The notes: generated by a model not told the origin, from the sequence alone. A stretch of 64,000 nucleotides of DNA from Eulemur rufifrons (GCF_041146395.1 NC_090996.1:30962738-31026737); one strand, 5' to 3'; shown: positions 37,985 to 51,170, counted from the first letter of the stretch. Numbers and translations are program-made.

Positions 37985-38460
37985 GGCCAGATACTCTAGA
38001 GCAGCCCTGTCTAGTAAAATGTGAGCGACAGATGTAATTTTAGAATTTCTTGAAGCCACATTTTTAAAAAGTAAAAAGATGTAAACGTTAACTTAAAAAA
38101 TATATTTTAACCTAATTTATTAAAAATTATTTCAACATGCCATCAATTAATATGTTTATGTGTGTGTGCGCATGTCTTTCTCTCTATATAGTTTTCTTTG
38201 GACTAGCTCTTTGAAATCTTCTGTCTATTTGACACTTATCATGTCCATATGGACACTGAATTTTCATTGGATATACTGGATCTATATTTAGGCTTTGATA
38301 AAATGGACAGCTCAAAGGTGCTCCAAACATACTTCAAAGGTTTCTGATAACTGAATCAAGTATCAGGGCTTATCCTTAAAGTTGAATCAAATTAAAAATT
38401 CAGTTCCTGGGTGCCACTAGCCACAGTTCAAGTGCTCAACAGACACCTGTGGCTGGCGGT
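37985..38460. mobile_element. hAT-like relic with 'gtggctagtgg' end
   Basis: The left end 'gcagccctgtctagtaaaat' with 'gtgagcgacagatgtaattt' and the right end 'gccactagccacagttcaag' with 'acctgtggctgg' belong to one family related to the 31990 element. The AT-rich middle is longer, perhaps with an extra insertion. Confidence 0.55.
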
Positions 38461-38464
38461 CCCC

Positions 38465-38965
38465 TGAGGTAGGGGAAATAACAGCCCCTTAAAGATGTTA
38501 ATGTTCTAATCCCCCAGAAGCCTCACTAGGTTACCTCCCATGACAAAGGAGGGTTAAGGCTGCAGATAGAGTTAAGGTTGCTAAGCACCTGCCCAGGAAA
38601 TAAAGAGATGATTCTGGATTGCCGGCATGGGCCTAATACAATCAGCAGAGTCCATAGAAGTGGAAGAGAGAGGCCAGTGGAGCGGAAGGGAACAAAGTCC
38701 AGGGTCACAGGGATGTCAGGTGAGAAAAACTCAGCCTGTCATTCCTGGTGTTGAAGAGGAATGAGGGGTGGCCTCCGTGAGCCAGAAAAGGCAAGGGGAC
38801 CATCCTATCAAGAGCCTGTTGAGAGAAACGTAATCCCGCCGGCTAAAATCCTTTCTGGTCGGGCAATACCCACGCCAGCCTTCTGTAACATGATACATCT
38901 GTGTGGCTGAAGCCACTAAGTCTGTGGTCATTTGTTACAGCAGCCACAGGAAACTGTGGGGCTTC
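38465..38965 (+). mobile_element. ERVL-MaLR-type solo LTR
   Basis: 'agccccttaaagatgttaat' and 'gttctaatcccccagaagcc' at the left, 'gaagtggaagagagaggcca' in the middle, and 'gctgaagccactaagtctgt' then 'ggtcatttgttacagcagcc' at the right match the MLT1-like LTR order. No internal viral sequence. Confidence 0.75.
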
Positions 38966-39659
38966 CTCATAGAAAGCACAGGTACAGGGTATTTTCATCC
39001 TCGCAGAAAGTTCTACTAGAGGTGCTGCTTTAGAGCCACAGTGTGTTGGGAGGGATGAGAGGAGGGAATAGGTTTGAAAAGGAGGCAAGTAGGGAAAAAC
39101 AGAGAGAGTCTTCCCAGGGCAATGACAACAGGATCCTTTGAAATGAGGAAGTTTCAAATAAAAAAAAATTTAATGAAATTAAGTTGGGATACTTAATACC
39201 TTCCTTGTTGGTAATGTAAAAGTTAAATATAATATCTATCACATACATAGGGGATTGGCCTCTCAGATGATGGGTTCCATGAGTGGCAGCTGTCAGGGGT
39301 GACTTTTGTTGCTATCATGATTAATTGGCTGTATTTTCCTCTGCCCTTAACCTATTTCTATGTTCAGGGGCCTACTGAAGATTTTATGAAAGCTGTGGAC
39401 CCACTTCCTGGGGGGAAAATGCACGTACACTTAAATTTTGCTCACAATGTTAGAAAGTTTGCAAGCTCCCTGGAGCACACATCCACACCTGTGACATGGA
39501 TGCGGACCCCCGTGGAAGGTCTTTGCTTCTCCCGTGGGCTAAGTCAAGACAAAGGGTTCTGGCCATCACTGATGCTGGATGCTACATCCACTGGTAGCTA
39601 ATACACAAAGTGTGAGGCTGAAAGGTCTGGGATGGAGGACTGAAAAGAACACTGCGTGG

Positions 39660-39830
39660 AGGTTGTACCATGAGCTGGGTATCTTACTAGATGTTTTCCA
39701 TGCTTTATCCCAGTGAGTCACCGTAACAATTTGGAAAAGTGAGGCTCAGAAAGGTTGTATGACCTATTCAAAGTCACACAGCCTAAAGATGGCAGGATTG
39801 CATTTAGGATGTCTAAGTCCATACCTTGGA
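39660..39830 (-). repeat. MIR SINE relic
   Basis: 'aaagtgaggctcagaaaggt', 'cctattcaaagtcacacagc' and 'ggcaggattgcatttaggat' are an antisense MIR. Confidence 0.8.
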
Positions 39831-40134
39831 CTCTTTTCATCCCTCAATGGTTTCTCAAGGTCAAGGGGAAGATGCCTTGGAAAGTCTAAGGACAGCCATA
39901 GAGGGCAACCACAAAGCACTTGCACAGAGGAGCAACATTCACAATCTGGATTTGGACTGGAACCAGAACGATGAGCTCTGTGAACAATGCCCTAGCACAT
40001 CCAACCAACTGAAAAGCGAACGAAACCAGGCTGTTTCAGATGCATCCCTTGAGCTACGAGAGCGCCGGGTTGACTTCTGTTAAACCCTATCAACCATTTA
40101 CTTTAAAATTTTTATTTTACTTAACCTTTCTGTC

Positions 40135-40240
40135 CTCCTAGACTGTGAACATTCCACAAATAAACACAGTATCAAATGCATTTTTGAAGCCCTTTACTGG
40201 TGCACATAGTAGGCGCTCAGCACATCTTTACGGAATCCTT
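40135..40240 (-). repeat. L2 LINE terminal fragment
   Basis: 'tcctcctagactgtgaacat' and 'gcacatagtaggcgctcagc' are the reverse of the L2 3' terminus. Confidence 0.6.
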
Positions 40241-41489
40241 TCAGGAAATGTGTCTGGGCCCAGGTGTTTCTTTGTCTGCGAGCATTCCTGATTCTGCCAC
40301 ACAGGTATGGAGACTCGGCGCCTAAGACAGGATGCAAACACAGCGTGATCTTCCCCACAGTCACCCTACCGAACATTCGGTACCTTCCCTTTCCTACCGG
40401 CGTCCTCCCATCCATGCACAAAACTCCTCGCGGTGATAAATAAAAAGTGCACTTTGAATAGCCAGCTGCATCTCCCTCCTCCACCAATCAAGTTATTTCT
40501 CCGAGAGAAAAGCTTGTGAGTGTCTTTGAGGCATTATTTGATTAAGTTGACAATATTATGTGAGCGATGGTTGAGTACCCACTGCGATGTACTTTGGACC
40601 AAATTGATTTGTGTAACGAACACTTGCTCTGTCTCTTCTCGCAGCCTGAATAGCGGTCTTGATTTAGCCAGTAATGCCGGGCGCCGAGTGAATTTACAGG
40701 GTCCACCGTCCCTCTCTCTCAATCTGCAGAGAATAGCAGGGCAGAGCATGGGCTGGCATAATTCAATACATTGTACTTTAAGCTCAGAAAATAATATCAC
40801 AGAGCTCTGCAATATACCTATTTGATTTGATTTGTAAACCTGATAAAAAAGCAATCGAGAAAAGTTCAGGGGGAAAATATATATATGTTCTAAGCAAAAA
40901 TGTAACTATATTGAATGTGTACAAAGAACCAAAGAACGGGGAGGAGAAAAAAAAAATCATGCATACTAAATCAACTCCATACCCTGCATGAGACAATATT
41001 GCACATTCTCCATTTAAAATGAAGCAGGATTGTGAAAAGTTATTTTTTCCATTAAAAATAATAATAACGGTAAGCCCAGGGAATGTGAATTAAAACCCAC
41101 ATTTCAGGTTTTCTCACAATCCGACTTCAAAAAACAGGGCTCGTGCGGATTCTCCCGGCTTCCTGCTTTTTCATTTTAGCTCTGTAGGCAAACAAATAAG
41201 TTAATCACACAGCCTTGGATGTAGTTAATGCCTCATTCTGAGCTCGGCTGGGCTGATTCCAAAGCCAGGTGACACAGATTTCAGAAATACATCGCATTTC
41301 CCTCCACTCGAATAAATTCAGTGCTCTGCTCAGATGATGAAATTCCTCAGAAAGGAGAAGGGGCTGGAGGACGAGAAAAGGGCTGACTCCAAATTCCTTT
41401 GCTGTTTTTTACTCTTTGGAAAAAGAGGCTGAGCACCCTAGAGGCCAGGTGCTGAACACATCAGTAAAGGAGACGGGCTGTCTAGGCGT

Positions 41490-41835
41490 CTGCATTAGTC
41501 TGCTCAAGCTGCTATAACAAAATACATAGACTGGGGGCTTAAACAACAGACATTCATTTCTCACAGTTCTGGAGGCTGGAATTCCAAGATCCAGGTGCCA
41601 GTCCATTCAGCTCCTGGTGAGGGCTCTCTTCTTAGCTTGCAGACGGATGCCTTCTTGCTGTGCCCTCACATGGCACAGACAGAGCAGCCCTGGTGTCTCC
41701 TCCTCCTCTTAGAAAGACCCCACCCCCTGTGCCCTCATCTAAACCTAACTACCTCATGTCCAAATACCATCACATGTGGGATTAGGGCTCCCACGTACGA
41801 ATTGGGGGTGGGGGGCATCACTCAGTCTGTAGCAG
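41490..41835 (-). mobile_element. ERVL-MaLR solo LTR (MLT1/MST type)
   Basis: Nearly complete, antisense on the plus strand: 'gcattagtctgctcaagctg' at the left, then 'gggggcttaaacaacagaca', 'acagttctggaggctggaat', 'tgccctcacatggcacagac', 'aaataccatcacatgtggga' and a right end 'cactcagtctgtagc'. Less diverged than the other LTRs here. Confidence 0.85.
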
Positions 41836-41924
41836 CGTTATGGAAGTAGAGTCCACAGACACCTGCGATACGGAATCAGGTCTTTACCAGAGAAGGACAG
41901 GACTTAAAACCAGGTGCTCACTTA

Positions 41925-42010
41925 TCCAATCATTCAAAACACATTTATTGAGCACCTACTGTATATATCACGTCCTGGGGATATGGTGGGCTGGGTTGGA
42001 AGTTGGGAAC
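41925..42010 (+). repeat. L2 LINE 3' fragment
   Basis: 'atcattcaaaacacatttat' and 'tgagcacctactgtatat' are the sense L2 3' start motif, and 'cctggggatatggtggg' follows. Confidence 0.7.
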
Positions 42011-42134
42011 TGCCTACCAGGAAGCAAAATGACAAGACTGTAGGATGTACTCTTTCTCTACTTCTTCATGTTCTAAAGCTTTGGCATTTACTTCCAGGAA
42101 TAAGTAGTTTAAAAGTACAATAATAATAATAAAT

Positions 42135-42305
42135 ATTTATAGACTTTGAGACAAAATTATCTGGATTTGAATTCCAGCTCTAATACTTCCTAGCTGTGTG
42201 ACCTTGAGCAAGTTACTTAACCTCTCTGGGCCTCATTTCCTTCATCTGGAAAACAGTAATACTATTAGCATCTATCCCAAATGAGTCAATACCTATAAAT
42301 GCTTA
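42135..42305 (+). repeat. MIR SINE, well preserved
   Basis: 'ctggatttgaattccagctc', 'cctagctgtgtgaccttgag', 'caagttacttaacctctctg' and 'ggcctcatttccttcatctg' give nearly the whole MIR core. Confidence 0.92.
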
Positions 42306-42374
42306 GGATGTTCCCGGCCGGTAATTACGATGATTTTCAGCATTCAGAATGGTGGCTGGGACGTGACTGCCATT

Positions 42375-42545
42375 TCCTAAACGCTGGTTGGATGATGAGC
42401 ACTCTGTTAAGCTCTTTGCATACATTATATTTCATTGCATCACTTGGTGACTCAGACAGGAAGATTCTATTATTGTGCCCATCTTATGACTAAGGAACTG
42501 AGGTTCAGAGGGGCAAAAAGCTTCTTTGGGAGTCTCAGTCCATAC
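42375..42545 (-). repeat. MIR SINE relic
   Basis: 'ctctttgcatacattatatt', 'ttattgtgcccatcttatga' and 'ggaactgaggttcagagggg' form an antisense MIR that almost abuts the sense MIR at 42135. Confidence 0.75.
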
Positions 42546-42663
42546 CTGGGAGGCAGCGAGGCAGAATGCTTTAGGGCCCTGGCATTGCGATCCCCTGGGT
42601 CAAGTCCCTTAATGGCACCTGAAGAAGATGCAACAGCTTTCTGGCCACTTGGTTATTAAAACT

Positions 42664-42995
<332 letters not shown>

Positions 42996-44591
42996 CTCAG
43001 GCCAGTCCATTTTAAAGCTTCCAGAGTCAATGAGATTCAAACTCTCTTCCTATTGCTACAGTTCTGTGGCCCAACGAACCTGAGGTGGGCAGAGGGCATT
43101 TCCTGCCTCTTTGCTCCAATTTCTCCAGGAGGGTGAGCAAGATGAGGTCCATCTCTGGGACCTTCCCTGTTCTCCTCCTCTTGGGCCTAGCTTCTTTCAG
43201 GACTCGGGGCTGAGAGAAGGGCCCCAGGAGGCAGAAGGCAGCTAATGAAATCAGATGCTTCCAGGTGGTGAGCAGCATCTCTCTCTTCCTTCTCTCTCCT
43301 TCTGCTGAAGCTCCAGTGCCACCGTTGGCTTCCCTGGATGTGGAGTCTGTGGGGTCAACCTGCTTGGGTTATGCGGGGCAGTGATCAATCATCCTCTGTC
43401 ATCCTCTGTCGCTGCCCAGGGTCCTACATCTCCCAGGCCAGTGGTCAGTAATTCCAGCTCTCCCGTTAGATGGGGGTGCCCTCCTTCAGCACGGGGTTTT
43501 CTGGACGGCCTTAGAACCCCTGCGATTTTCTCTAGCTTCAGGCTCTTTCAAGATCCAGAGGAACCACAGGGGACAGGTGGCAGGCACCTTACTGCATCCT
43601 CCACAAGAGTTCTTTCCCTGTTGCTTTGGGGGGAAGCTAGTGAGCCTCCACCTTTACAAATCCCCAGATAAGCAGCAGGTGCATGTCTCTGTGCCGTGGC
43701 ATCCCACACCCAACGCGCTTAAGAAACACGTCAAGTTCTCCCAAGAACCTGCCACTGTCTTCCGTGTTAATGGCATCATAAAGATGAGCTTCCTGCTCTC
43801 TAGCTCATGATCTCCTGGCCTGAATGAAGAGGCGGCCTCCCCTTGTGGCTGAAGCTTCTGCCCCCTCTGGTAGTGATTCTCTTACAGCTTTCTCCTCACC
43901 CCATCTTAACTTCCGGGTTTTCTGTAATTCCCTGTACCAGTCAGAAATCAAGGTCAACCTAAACATCAATTTAACAATAACAACAAAATAAAAAAGATTG
44001 ATATTTTGTACTGAATCCCTGAATCCTCAATTCCACCTAGCTCAAAGATTTTTTTTTCCATCTGACATATTATGCAAGATTTAAATGAACCAAATGGCAA
44101 TTCTATACATTATGCTAATTTTCCAGGCCTAAGAAAACCGCTGAAAGTACAATTCAGTTGCAGAAAATGGATGATGAATTTAAAATGGAACTGATCCTCA
44201 GTGAGCATCCCTGGATTTTCCTTACTAATTACTTCTTTCTTTGTATAAATTCCTTAAAAGGAATTAAAAAGCACCCCAAGGGTTTTGTTCTAGGACGACT
44301 GGGGTTTTTCCAGTATATACTGAGAAATGCAGATATCATTCTTTGTGAACACCGATATGTCTATGCGCATAAATTTGACAAAGAATCTTGTCACATAAAA
44401 TACACACTTTCTGCAAACTGACATTTCTCAGGTTATTTCTGAGTTCCAAATCTTATTTGTCAGTAGGTTAATTTCTCTTGCACAGGGAGGGGGAAGGGGG
44501 ATAAGTACATGTTAGGAAATGGAAATACTAAGAAGTATACTCTGAAAATAGAAATGCCTGCATCTTCTTTCTAGTTTGCTCTTAACCTAGA

Positions 44592-44780
44592 CAGGGACAG
44601 CACACTTTTTCTTAAAGTGGATAGAGTGAATAGTTTGACATTGCAGGCCATAGCTGCACGTGTAAACAGCCATGGGGTAACAGGAAAACATATGAACCAT
44701 GAGTGTGTCTGTGTTCCAATAAAGTTTTATTTATAAAAGCAGACAGAGGGCCGGATTTGGCCTGTGCACCATAGCTTCCC
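44592..44780 (+). mobile_element. hAT-Charlie-like relic with 'caataaagttttatttat' block
   Basis: 'cagggacagcacactttttc', 'acattgcaggccatagctgc', 'tctgtgttccaataaagttt' and 'gggccggatttggcctgtgc' follow a well-known hAT family. I do not trust my memory for its name. The AATAAA in it is a plus-strand motif and not an RBFOX1 signal. Confidence 0.7.
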
Positions 44781-45199
44781 ATGGCTGTTCTTAGAGGGAC
44801 AAATACTCTTGGGTCCACTTTATTGTATTTGGCTACCATTCATTTAAAGAGCTCCTGCTGGTATCAAGAGCATTTGTAGCTATGAGGAACAAAGGATGAT
44901 GAAGACATAAAGCCCTCAAAGAGCTGAGCCCTCAAAGAGCTCCCATTTCTGTGGGGGAGAAAAATAATAAACTATACAACCACAAAACAATGAGTTTTCT
45001 GATCAAAGGACCTTTGGATACATCATTCAGCCAGAGGGGAATATGGAATACATTTTAAGAAGGTCTTATTTATTTAGACACTCAACAATCATACACTAGC
45101 AGAACTCACAAGCAAACCTTTTAATGCTCTAAAAGTCCAGTTCTTAAAATGAAGAAAGAGAAACATCCATGAGTCCGGGGGTGGTCTCTCATGCCATTC

Positions 45200-45440
45200 A
45201 TGGCTCCAATGAGAAGAGGGTGATTCGTGAAGTGATAATATTTGGGTGGTAGACATGATGCTGTGTGACCCTGGGCAAGTCACTCTCCCTCTCTGAGTCT
45301 CCATATCCTTATGTTAAAAAAAGATATGACAATACCTGCCCAGGCTTGGGTCACAGAGAAACAAATGAGATTATGCTCCAGAAAGTGCTTTGGCTATTTC
45401 AAGGTGTTCTGTATCTGCAGTTAACAATTGCCATTTTGGG
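45200..45440 (+). repeat. MIR SINE relic
   Basis: 'atgctgtgtgaccctgggca', 'agtcactctccctctctgag', then 'gacaatacctgccca' and 'gagattatgctccagaaagt' match MIR core to 3' end. Confidence 0.75.
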
Positions 45441-46624
45441 GGAGGGTATTCTACATAAAAGCAAGATTTGATCCACATACCAGGATGACAATATGAAAAC
45501 CAGTGTGGCAACTACGAGACTTTTATTCACTGGGGTGGGGCAGGGGCCAGGTTCTTTAGTTCAGAAGACTTGGATTTCAGCCCAACTTTTGTCAGTTTCT
45601 CACTGTGTCATGTTTTGGGGATGAAGTTTTCTACACCCGAATAAATGAAGACAATACATTCGGTGGCCTTGAAGGTACCTGTCATGTCTAAACCTTCCAG
45701 GCTCAGAGACTTGGGGAGGGAGAGGGAGGGGTAAGGGGCCCACCTCAGTAAGGGTTCCTGGTCACCTTCAGCAAGATGCAGGGTTTGTAGCCTGAAAGGT
45801 AGACAGGTCTGCCTTTGGTTGGAGATGTAGACAGATGTATATGTACTCTCATCATCAGTCTGTCTCCAGGTATCGCCTGCTGAACACCTCCGTCTAAGTC
45901 ACATGTTGAAAATGCAGATTATTTTCTGGGCCACATCCTAGACCTACCCATTCATAATATTATGGACCCAAGAAGAATCCTTTTAAATAATCCCCATGGG
46001 TGACTGATGTGCTCCAACATTTTAACAGCCACGAGCTTATACCCTAGGGAGGCAAGAGTGTGAGTTTACGTGCCCAGACTGAGAAACCACCTGAGATCGG
46101 ACCCTCCAGGTCCCAGTTCTTTGACCTTCGACATGTTACTTCTCTCCTCTACACCTTACTTCCCGCAGCTTTAAAATGGCCATTTGTGAATTCATTCATT
46201 TAAAGACTATGGATTGAGCACCTTTGCTGTGACCGGACAAGGACCAAAGGATTGAGGGGGTGGATTAAAAGCATCACGCGTGCAAAGTGCTCACATGGCT
46301 CTTGTGTCAACATGCAGTAACCCTGAGTCATGGCAATCCATTCTTTAACCACCCTCCATGTCCACCTTGGAAAGCAACGTCCATCGTTCAGAGGACAAAT
46401 CACAACCTTGGATTGGATGTCTTGTGTATCCGGGTTTCCACAAGGCTCCTGGACTGCGCTTGCTTTGCGGGGCAGGCTTTCTCCCTGAATTAAAATCTCT
46501 GCCTAGGAAAAAGACTTTTATTAATAGATTTTTAAGGTGGATAGGGTGCGGATTGGAGGCAGGTGATGTTTCAAATGGCTTCTCTAGCTGAAGCCAAGCA
46601 AGACTTCCTTATGGACTTCAGATG

Positions 46625-46720
46625 TGAGGAGATACATAAAGGGAAAGGAGAGAAAGAGACAGAGTCAGAGAGAGAAAGAGAGAGAGGAGGGGAGGGAGAC
46701 AGAGAGAGGAGAGAGAAAGA
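46625..46720. repeat. GA-rich purine tract
   Basis: Runs of gaga, ggagg and gaaag (for example gagagaggaggggagggaga) run for about 95 bp. Pyrimidine-rich on the transcript. Confidence 0.85.
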
Positions 46721-47239
46721 ATGAATGTATGTAACATAATACAATCACGAAGTCGAATTCCACGGCAGATATAACACTCTGATGGAGAAGCTCACCGCTG
46801 ACTCTGATTATTTGATGCTTTCGATCTTTTATATTGAATTTGAGATTACAAACCTACTTCTCCATTCAGCCCTGCCCTGCGGCTTTCCCCAACATTTTGT
46901 TATTTTTGCCTAAACCTTTCAGGAAAGGCCTCTGAACCTTCCTCCTACGCGGGCTGCCAGGGAAATAGGATTACTCCCTCCTTCAACAGAGAGCAAGCCC
47001 TCTCCATAGAGGGGTACAATAAAATAAAACTTTGAAACATTTTCATTCCATTTAAAAAGACGGATGGAAAAAAAAAAACTCTTTTAAGAAGAGGAGCAGT
47101 GGAGTTCACTTAGCATAATGCCCAGGAGCCTTTGCTGGGAATACGAACCCCACCTGCATTGTTCAGATGCTCACCACATTGTGTAGCATTAGTATTTTCG
47201 TACCCTCATTTCACACACGCTCTCAGAAAAGCTTACGGC

Positions 47240-47330
47240 ACTGGCTTAATGGTTTGAGTGTGCACCGGAATCATCTGGATGCTTTTTTTGTAGCAGTGCA
47301 GATTCCAGGGTTCCAGCCTTTTCTGTGATG
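47240..47330 (+). mobile_element. MER5-like hAT fragment
   Basis: 'gtgtgcaccggaatcatctg' followed by 'gcagattccagggttccagc' is the left part of a MER5-type element. Confidence 0.5.
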
Positions 47331-47580
47331 TGTGTCGGTCTAGGATATCTGGTGGAGTGCTAGAGCCAGAGCTCGCTCATACTGATCTGTGAGAGTCCAC
47401 GGTTAATGAATGCATCAGGAATTTGCAGAGATTCTTGTTAAACACAACTTTTAATAAAAATTAAATGACATAAACCCACAATTAAATAAAGTATATTAAA
47501 AAAGGTAATAAATCTGTGAAATTCATCACTTCCTAATTCTTTTACTACATTTCACTATTATCTATGCTCTTGAGGTTTTT

Positions 47581-47606
47581 TATTTGTTTGTTTGTTTGTT
47601 TGTTTT
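47581..47606. repeat. (TTTG)n repeat
   Basis: tatttgtttgtttgtttgtt followed by tgttttttcc. About five clean units. Confidence 0.9.
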
Positions 47607-48009
47607 TTCCTGCTTACTGTACCTATATGATGGTGCAAACAACGACATAACCGTGTACCTCTACACATCTCATAAGTCTGTGTTCCGGGATGAGGCATTG
47701 GTATACTGAATTTGGGAGCATTTACACCATGGAAATTAGCAAATGCGACAAATCTGTCTTCCCAGCCCTCTCCCCCTCCCCTACCGACTGCCTCAAGCTG
47801 GTTCTTAAACATTTACCGGCACATCACTGGTCGGAGCCAGCAACATGCATTGGTAACACGCACACCAGGCAATTCTAATAAAAGTGGTTTCTGGGCCACA
47901 GTTCAAGAAAATGGTGACAAAGGTTTATAAAAAGCAGTCACTGGAGGAGTCGTACTCTGGTCATTCTGCCAGTCGCTTTAAAACTCTCCTTGGTGATAAG
48001 CCAGTGACA

Positions 48010-48150
48010 AGTGTTGACAAAGGCCTCTGCTATAGAATGAGGAACACTGGGTTCAAGGCCTGGCCCCCTGACTTCTGTGTGACATCAGGCAAATTATTGA
48101 ACCTTCAGGAAGCCTCAGTTCTCTCATCTGTAAAATGGGTTTCCAGGACT
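48010..48150 (+). repeat. MIR SINE relic
   Basis: 'aatgaggaacactgggttca', 'ctgtgtgacatcaggcaaat' and 'ttctctcatctgtaaaatgg' are clear MIR blocks. Confidence 0.85.
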
Positions 48151-48889
48151 CACTTTGCAGACTCACAGCAAAAAAGATAATATCATAATGTAGCATCAAA
48201 TCTGGCTCCAAACTAATTGTTTCCTAATTGACATAACAGGTGTTTGATGATGGCCATGGTGATGTAGTTGTTAACAATGGCATTTGGGGGAAATTCTTGA
48301 AGATAATGGAACCGGCCGATGGATATTAAAGTAACTTAGTAATTAGAAACCAAGAAGGTTCCAGAAAAAAAACCCACCACCACAACCACCTTAATATCTA
48401 GCTTAGCTCTTTCAGTTGAACGATTATGTTCAAATGACCATAGCCACTTATGCCAGCGCACACTGATTAGATCACTCGCCCCCAGGACGCCTCTGCGAAG
48501 TTGGTAGATTTCATAAACGAGAAAGGTCCCACAGCTACCAAACAGGACGGTGGGCACCGGCCTTGGACTTCTGAGCCAGCGCCCTCCCCTAACGTCACGC
48601 AGCCTTCTCGGGAATGAGACTCCTTATCCGCAAGAGACTGCAGAAGCCGAAAACAAAACGGGCCCACGAAGAGGAAATGCAAGGTGAAAGTTCCACGTCG
48701 GGTTACTGGTAACAAACTTACAACACTCCAGCGTTATCTGTGACCATTAAGGGAGGCAGTATGTTCCTTACATTTACCGTGGATGGTACCACAATCTGAG
48801 AAAGAGGTCCAAGTTATACACACAGCCAACTTGATGAGTTATTTCTATTCCTTATGTTTTAGGGAAAGGGGGAGTAAGCAATTCTGGCA

Positions 48890-49150
48890 GACCATGTGGC
48901 ATAAAAGAAAACAGAACTGGAAGCAGCATTTGAAGATCCAGGTTTAAATCCTGGCTCTCAGATTTGACAGAAGAGCTGTCTGACCTCGGGCAAAACTTAA
49001 GACTTCTTAGAACTTATAAATGGTGGTGGTAATATCTACATTTTAGGCTATTAGGAGGATTCCATGAAATCTAGATAATTTAAAGTTCTTGGCACAATGC
49101 CCTGATTAGCAAAGCAATCAGCATGTGGTATATTCTTCTTTTAGTTTAGA
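48890..49150 (+). repeat. MIR SINE relic, nearly full length
   Basis: 'gatccaggtttaaatcctgg', 'tgtctgacctcgggcaaaac' and 'cttggcacaatgccctgatt' span most of the element. Confidence 0.8.
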
Positions 49151-49164
49151 ATTTAATATTTAGG

Positions 49165-50000
49165 CTCAACAGATAATCATCAAGCACTAAGTATGTGCTA
49201 GGTATGATTCTAGGTGCTGAAAACGCATAGTGGAGAAAGCAGGTAAGAATCCCTCCTCTCAAGGAATGTAAGTTCTAGTGAGGGAGGTAGAAGATAAATC
49301 CTTTCATAATAAATAAAAACACAGTGGAGTATGTTAGAAGTGCAAACACCATGAGACAAAATACTGAACAGGAGGAGAGGGAGGATCTTGAGGGACCTGG
49401 GGTGGGTTCGAAACTTTCAGTGAATGGTCTTTCAGAAGGTGACATTTGAATTTTGGGGGTAGCTCAGGCAATAATGGTCCAGTCACAGAGGCAGCCAGTG
49501 CAAAGGTCCTGGGCTGGGAAAATGATGACATGTGAGGCTGGTGCAGAGCATTCAGGAGGAAGAGAACAGGAGGTGATGTCAGAGACACAATGAGGGGACA
49601 GGATACAGGCCATGCACATCTTTGTAGGCTGCTGTGGGAACTTTTCGGGAATAATTTTAGGCTTACAGAAGAGTTGCAGAAACAGTACGGAGAGTTCTCA
49701 CTTACCCCTCACCCAGTTTTCTCTAATGCTAACGTCTCACCTAACCACGTGCATTTTTCAAACTAGGAAGTTAATGCTGGCATATTGCTATTAACTAAAC
49801 TACAGATTTTATTCAAATATCCCCAGCTTTTCCGCTAATATCCTTTTCCTGTTACGGAATCCAATCTAGGATATCAAGTTGCATTTGCAGGATTTTGGCT
49901 TTTACTTTGACAGAAATGAGGGAGTCAGTGGAGGGCTTTTAACAAAGAATGGAGAGGAAATGACTTATGTTTCAGCAGGATTTCTAGATGTTTTCTTGCT
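49165..50000 (+). repeat. L2 LINE relic, split by a younger L1
   Basis: The left half runs from 'caagcactaagtatgtgcta' through 'agaaggtgacatttgaattt' and 'ccagtgcaaaggtcctgggc' to 'cacatctttgtaggctg'. The right half resumes with 'ggcttttactttgacagaaa' and 'agtggagggcttttaacaaa'. In a continuous L2 these ends adjoin, so 49640-49893 was inserted later. Confidence 0.85.
49640..49893. mobile_element. L1M-like fragment nested in L2
   Basis: 'aattttaggcttacagaaga', 'gttgcagaaacagtacggag', 'ccctcacccagttttctcta' and 'atatccccagcttttccgct' are a familiar block. I believe it comes from an old L1M untranslated region, but the family and strand are uncertain. Its position inside the L2 is clear. Confidence 0.6.
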
Positions 50001-50739
50001 CTACTTAAATCTGAGTTCAGCGCAAGATGGTGGGAAAATGACTTGAATTGTAATTTAATAGGCTTCTACTGAAACCCCCCTTATGCTACCCACAATAATA
50101 GCAAATGCCCTCGATCCAAGTTATGCCAAAAGAAAACCCAAAACAATTACAGGCATTTTAGAAATACACAATGCTATGTAAATGCTAAATAACAAACATA
50201 ATATTCATTTCCTTAGTGTTCTACTTGGCTTTTATTACTGCAAATGCTAATTGTCCCAACACCTTAAATTTATATTAACTCCTTTCTCCCTAATAACCAA
50301 GTATTTTCAACTTCTATTTTCTTAATTGTCTGAACTAATAAGCTTGCCTAGTTAGAACATGGCGATACCGTGGCCAAAATTACAGGTTTGATGTCACACA
50401 TTTGGCTTTGTACAAGAAAGAGAAACAAGATAAAAGCACTCAGCACCCATAAAAATTATTTCAAATTGGGAATAGTTAAGTTATAGGAGTTAGGTGCTTT
50501 TTAGAGAGAAAAGAAAGAGAAAGAAAAGAAAGAGGCTGAAGTTGCCTGAAACACTAATCTGAATTCATTGAAGTTCAAAGTCAGCTGCTCACCCTTAAAA
50601 TTGCTACACAGTGAACACCCCTCTACTTCTGACAGGACACTGAGATCTAGAGAGATTAAATCTGTTTCCTCCAACTACCTGATAGAATAGCTAGTGATTA
50701 AAAGGCTGAGCTCAAGAATTTCATCTTCTTTGTTCAGAT

Positions 50740-50930
50740 CTTATTCTATACCACATGCTGTGCAACCTCGAGTGTGTCCGTTGATCTCTCTGAGCTCAGG
50801 TTGCTAATCAATAACACTGACTTTTACATAAGAGTTCACAAAACACAGGATTGCTATAAAATAAAATAATGCATGGAAAACATGCAGCGTGGTGCCTGGA
50901 AGATAGCAGTTGACGATTAACTGTTCGTGG
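50740..50930 (+). repeat. MIR SINE relic
   Basis: 'gttgatctctctgagctcag', 'attgctataaaataaaataa' and 'gcgtggtgcctggaagatag' keep the MIR order with strong divergence. Confidence 0.7.
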
Positions 50931-51039
50931 GTTGACTGAAGATCTCTGTGAGTTTCTCTGGCTGCTGCTCTTGCTTCTCCTAGCTCTACCCTGGAATATT
51001 CCTTGCTAAATGAAAACTGTCTGCTAATTTTCCCATCAG

Positions 51040-51170
51040 CCCAACTAAAGTCTGGGCTCTGAGAGGGACAGGAGCCAGGTCTTTTTCCATTCTTTAGCCC
51101 CAAATGCCTATCACAGAGCCTGGCATACCCTAGCAGCTTTTGAGCAGAATTGAACCCTTCAAAAAGAACC
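51040..51170 (-). repeat. L2 LINE terminal fragment
   Basis: 'ctctgagagggacaggagcc' and 'cctatcacagagcctggcat' are the reverse of the L2 3' terminus. Confidence 0.6.

Noticed and set aside
38465..38965. Possible provirus near the MaLR LTRs (38465, 41490, 58110, 62995)
   Set aside because: The LTRs differ in subtype and orientation and no gag/pol sequence lies between them. They are solo relics.
44700..44735. AATAAA in 'tgttccaataaagtttt' as a polyadenylation signal
   Set aside because: It is on the plus strand, within a conserved block of a hAT element, with no gene upstream on that strand.
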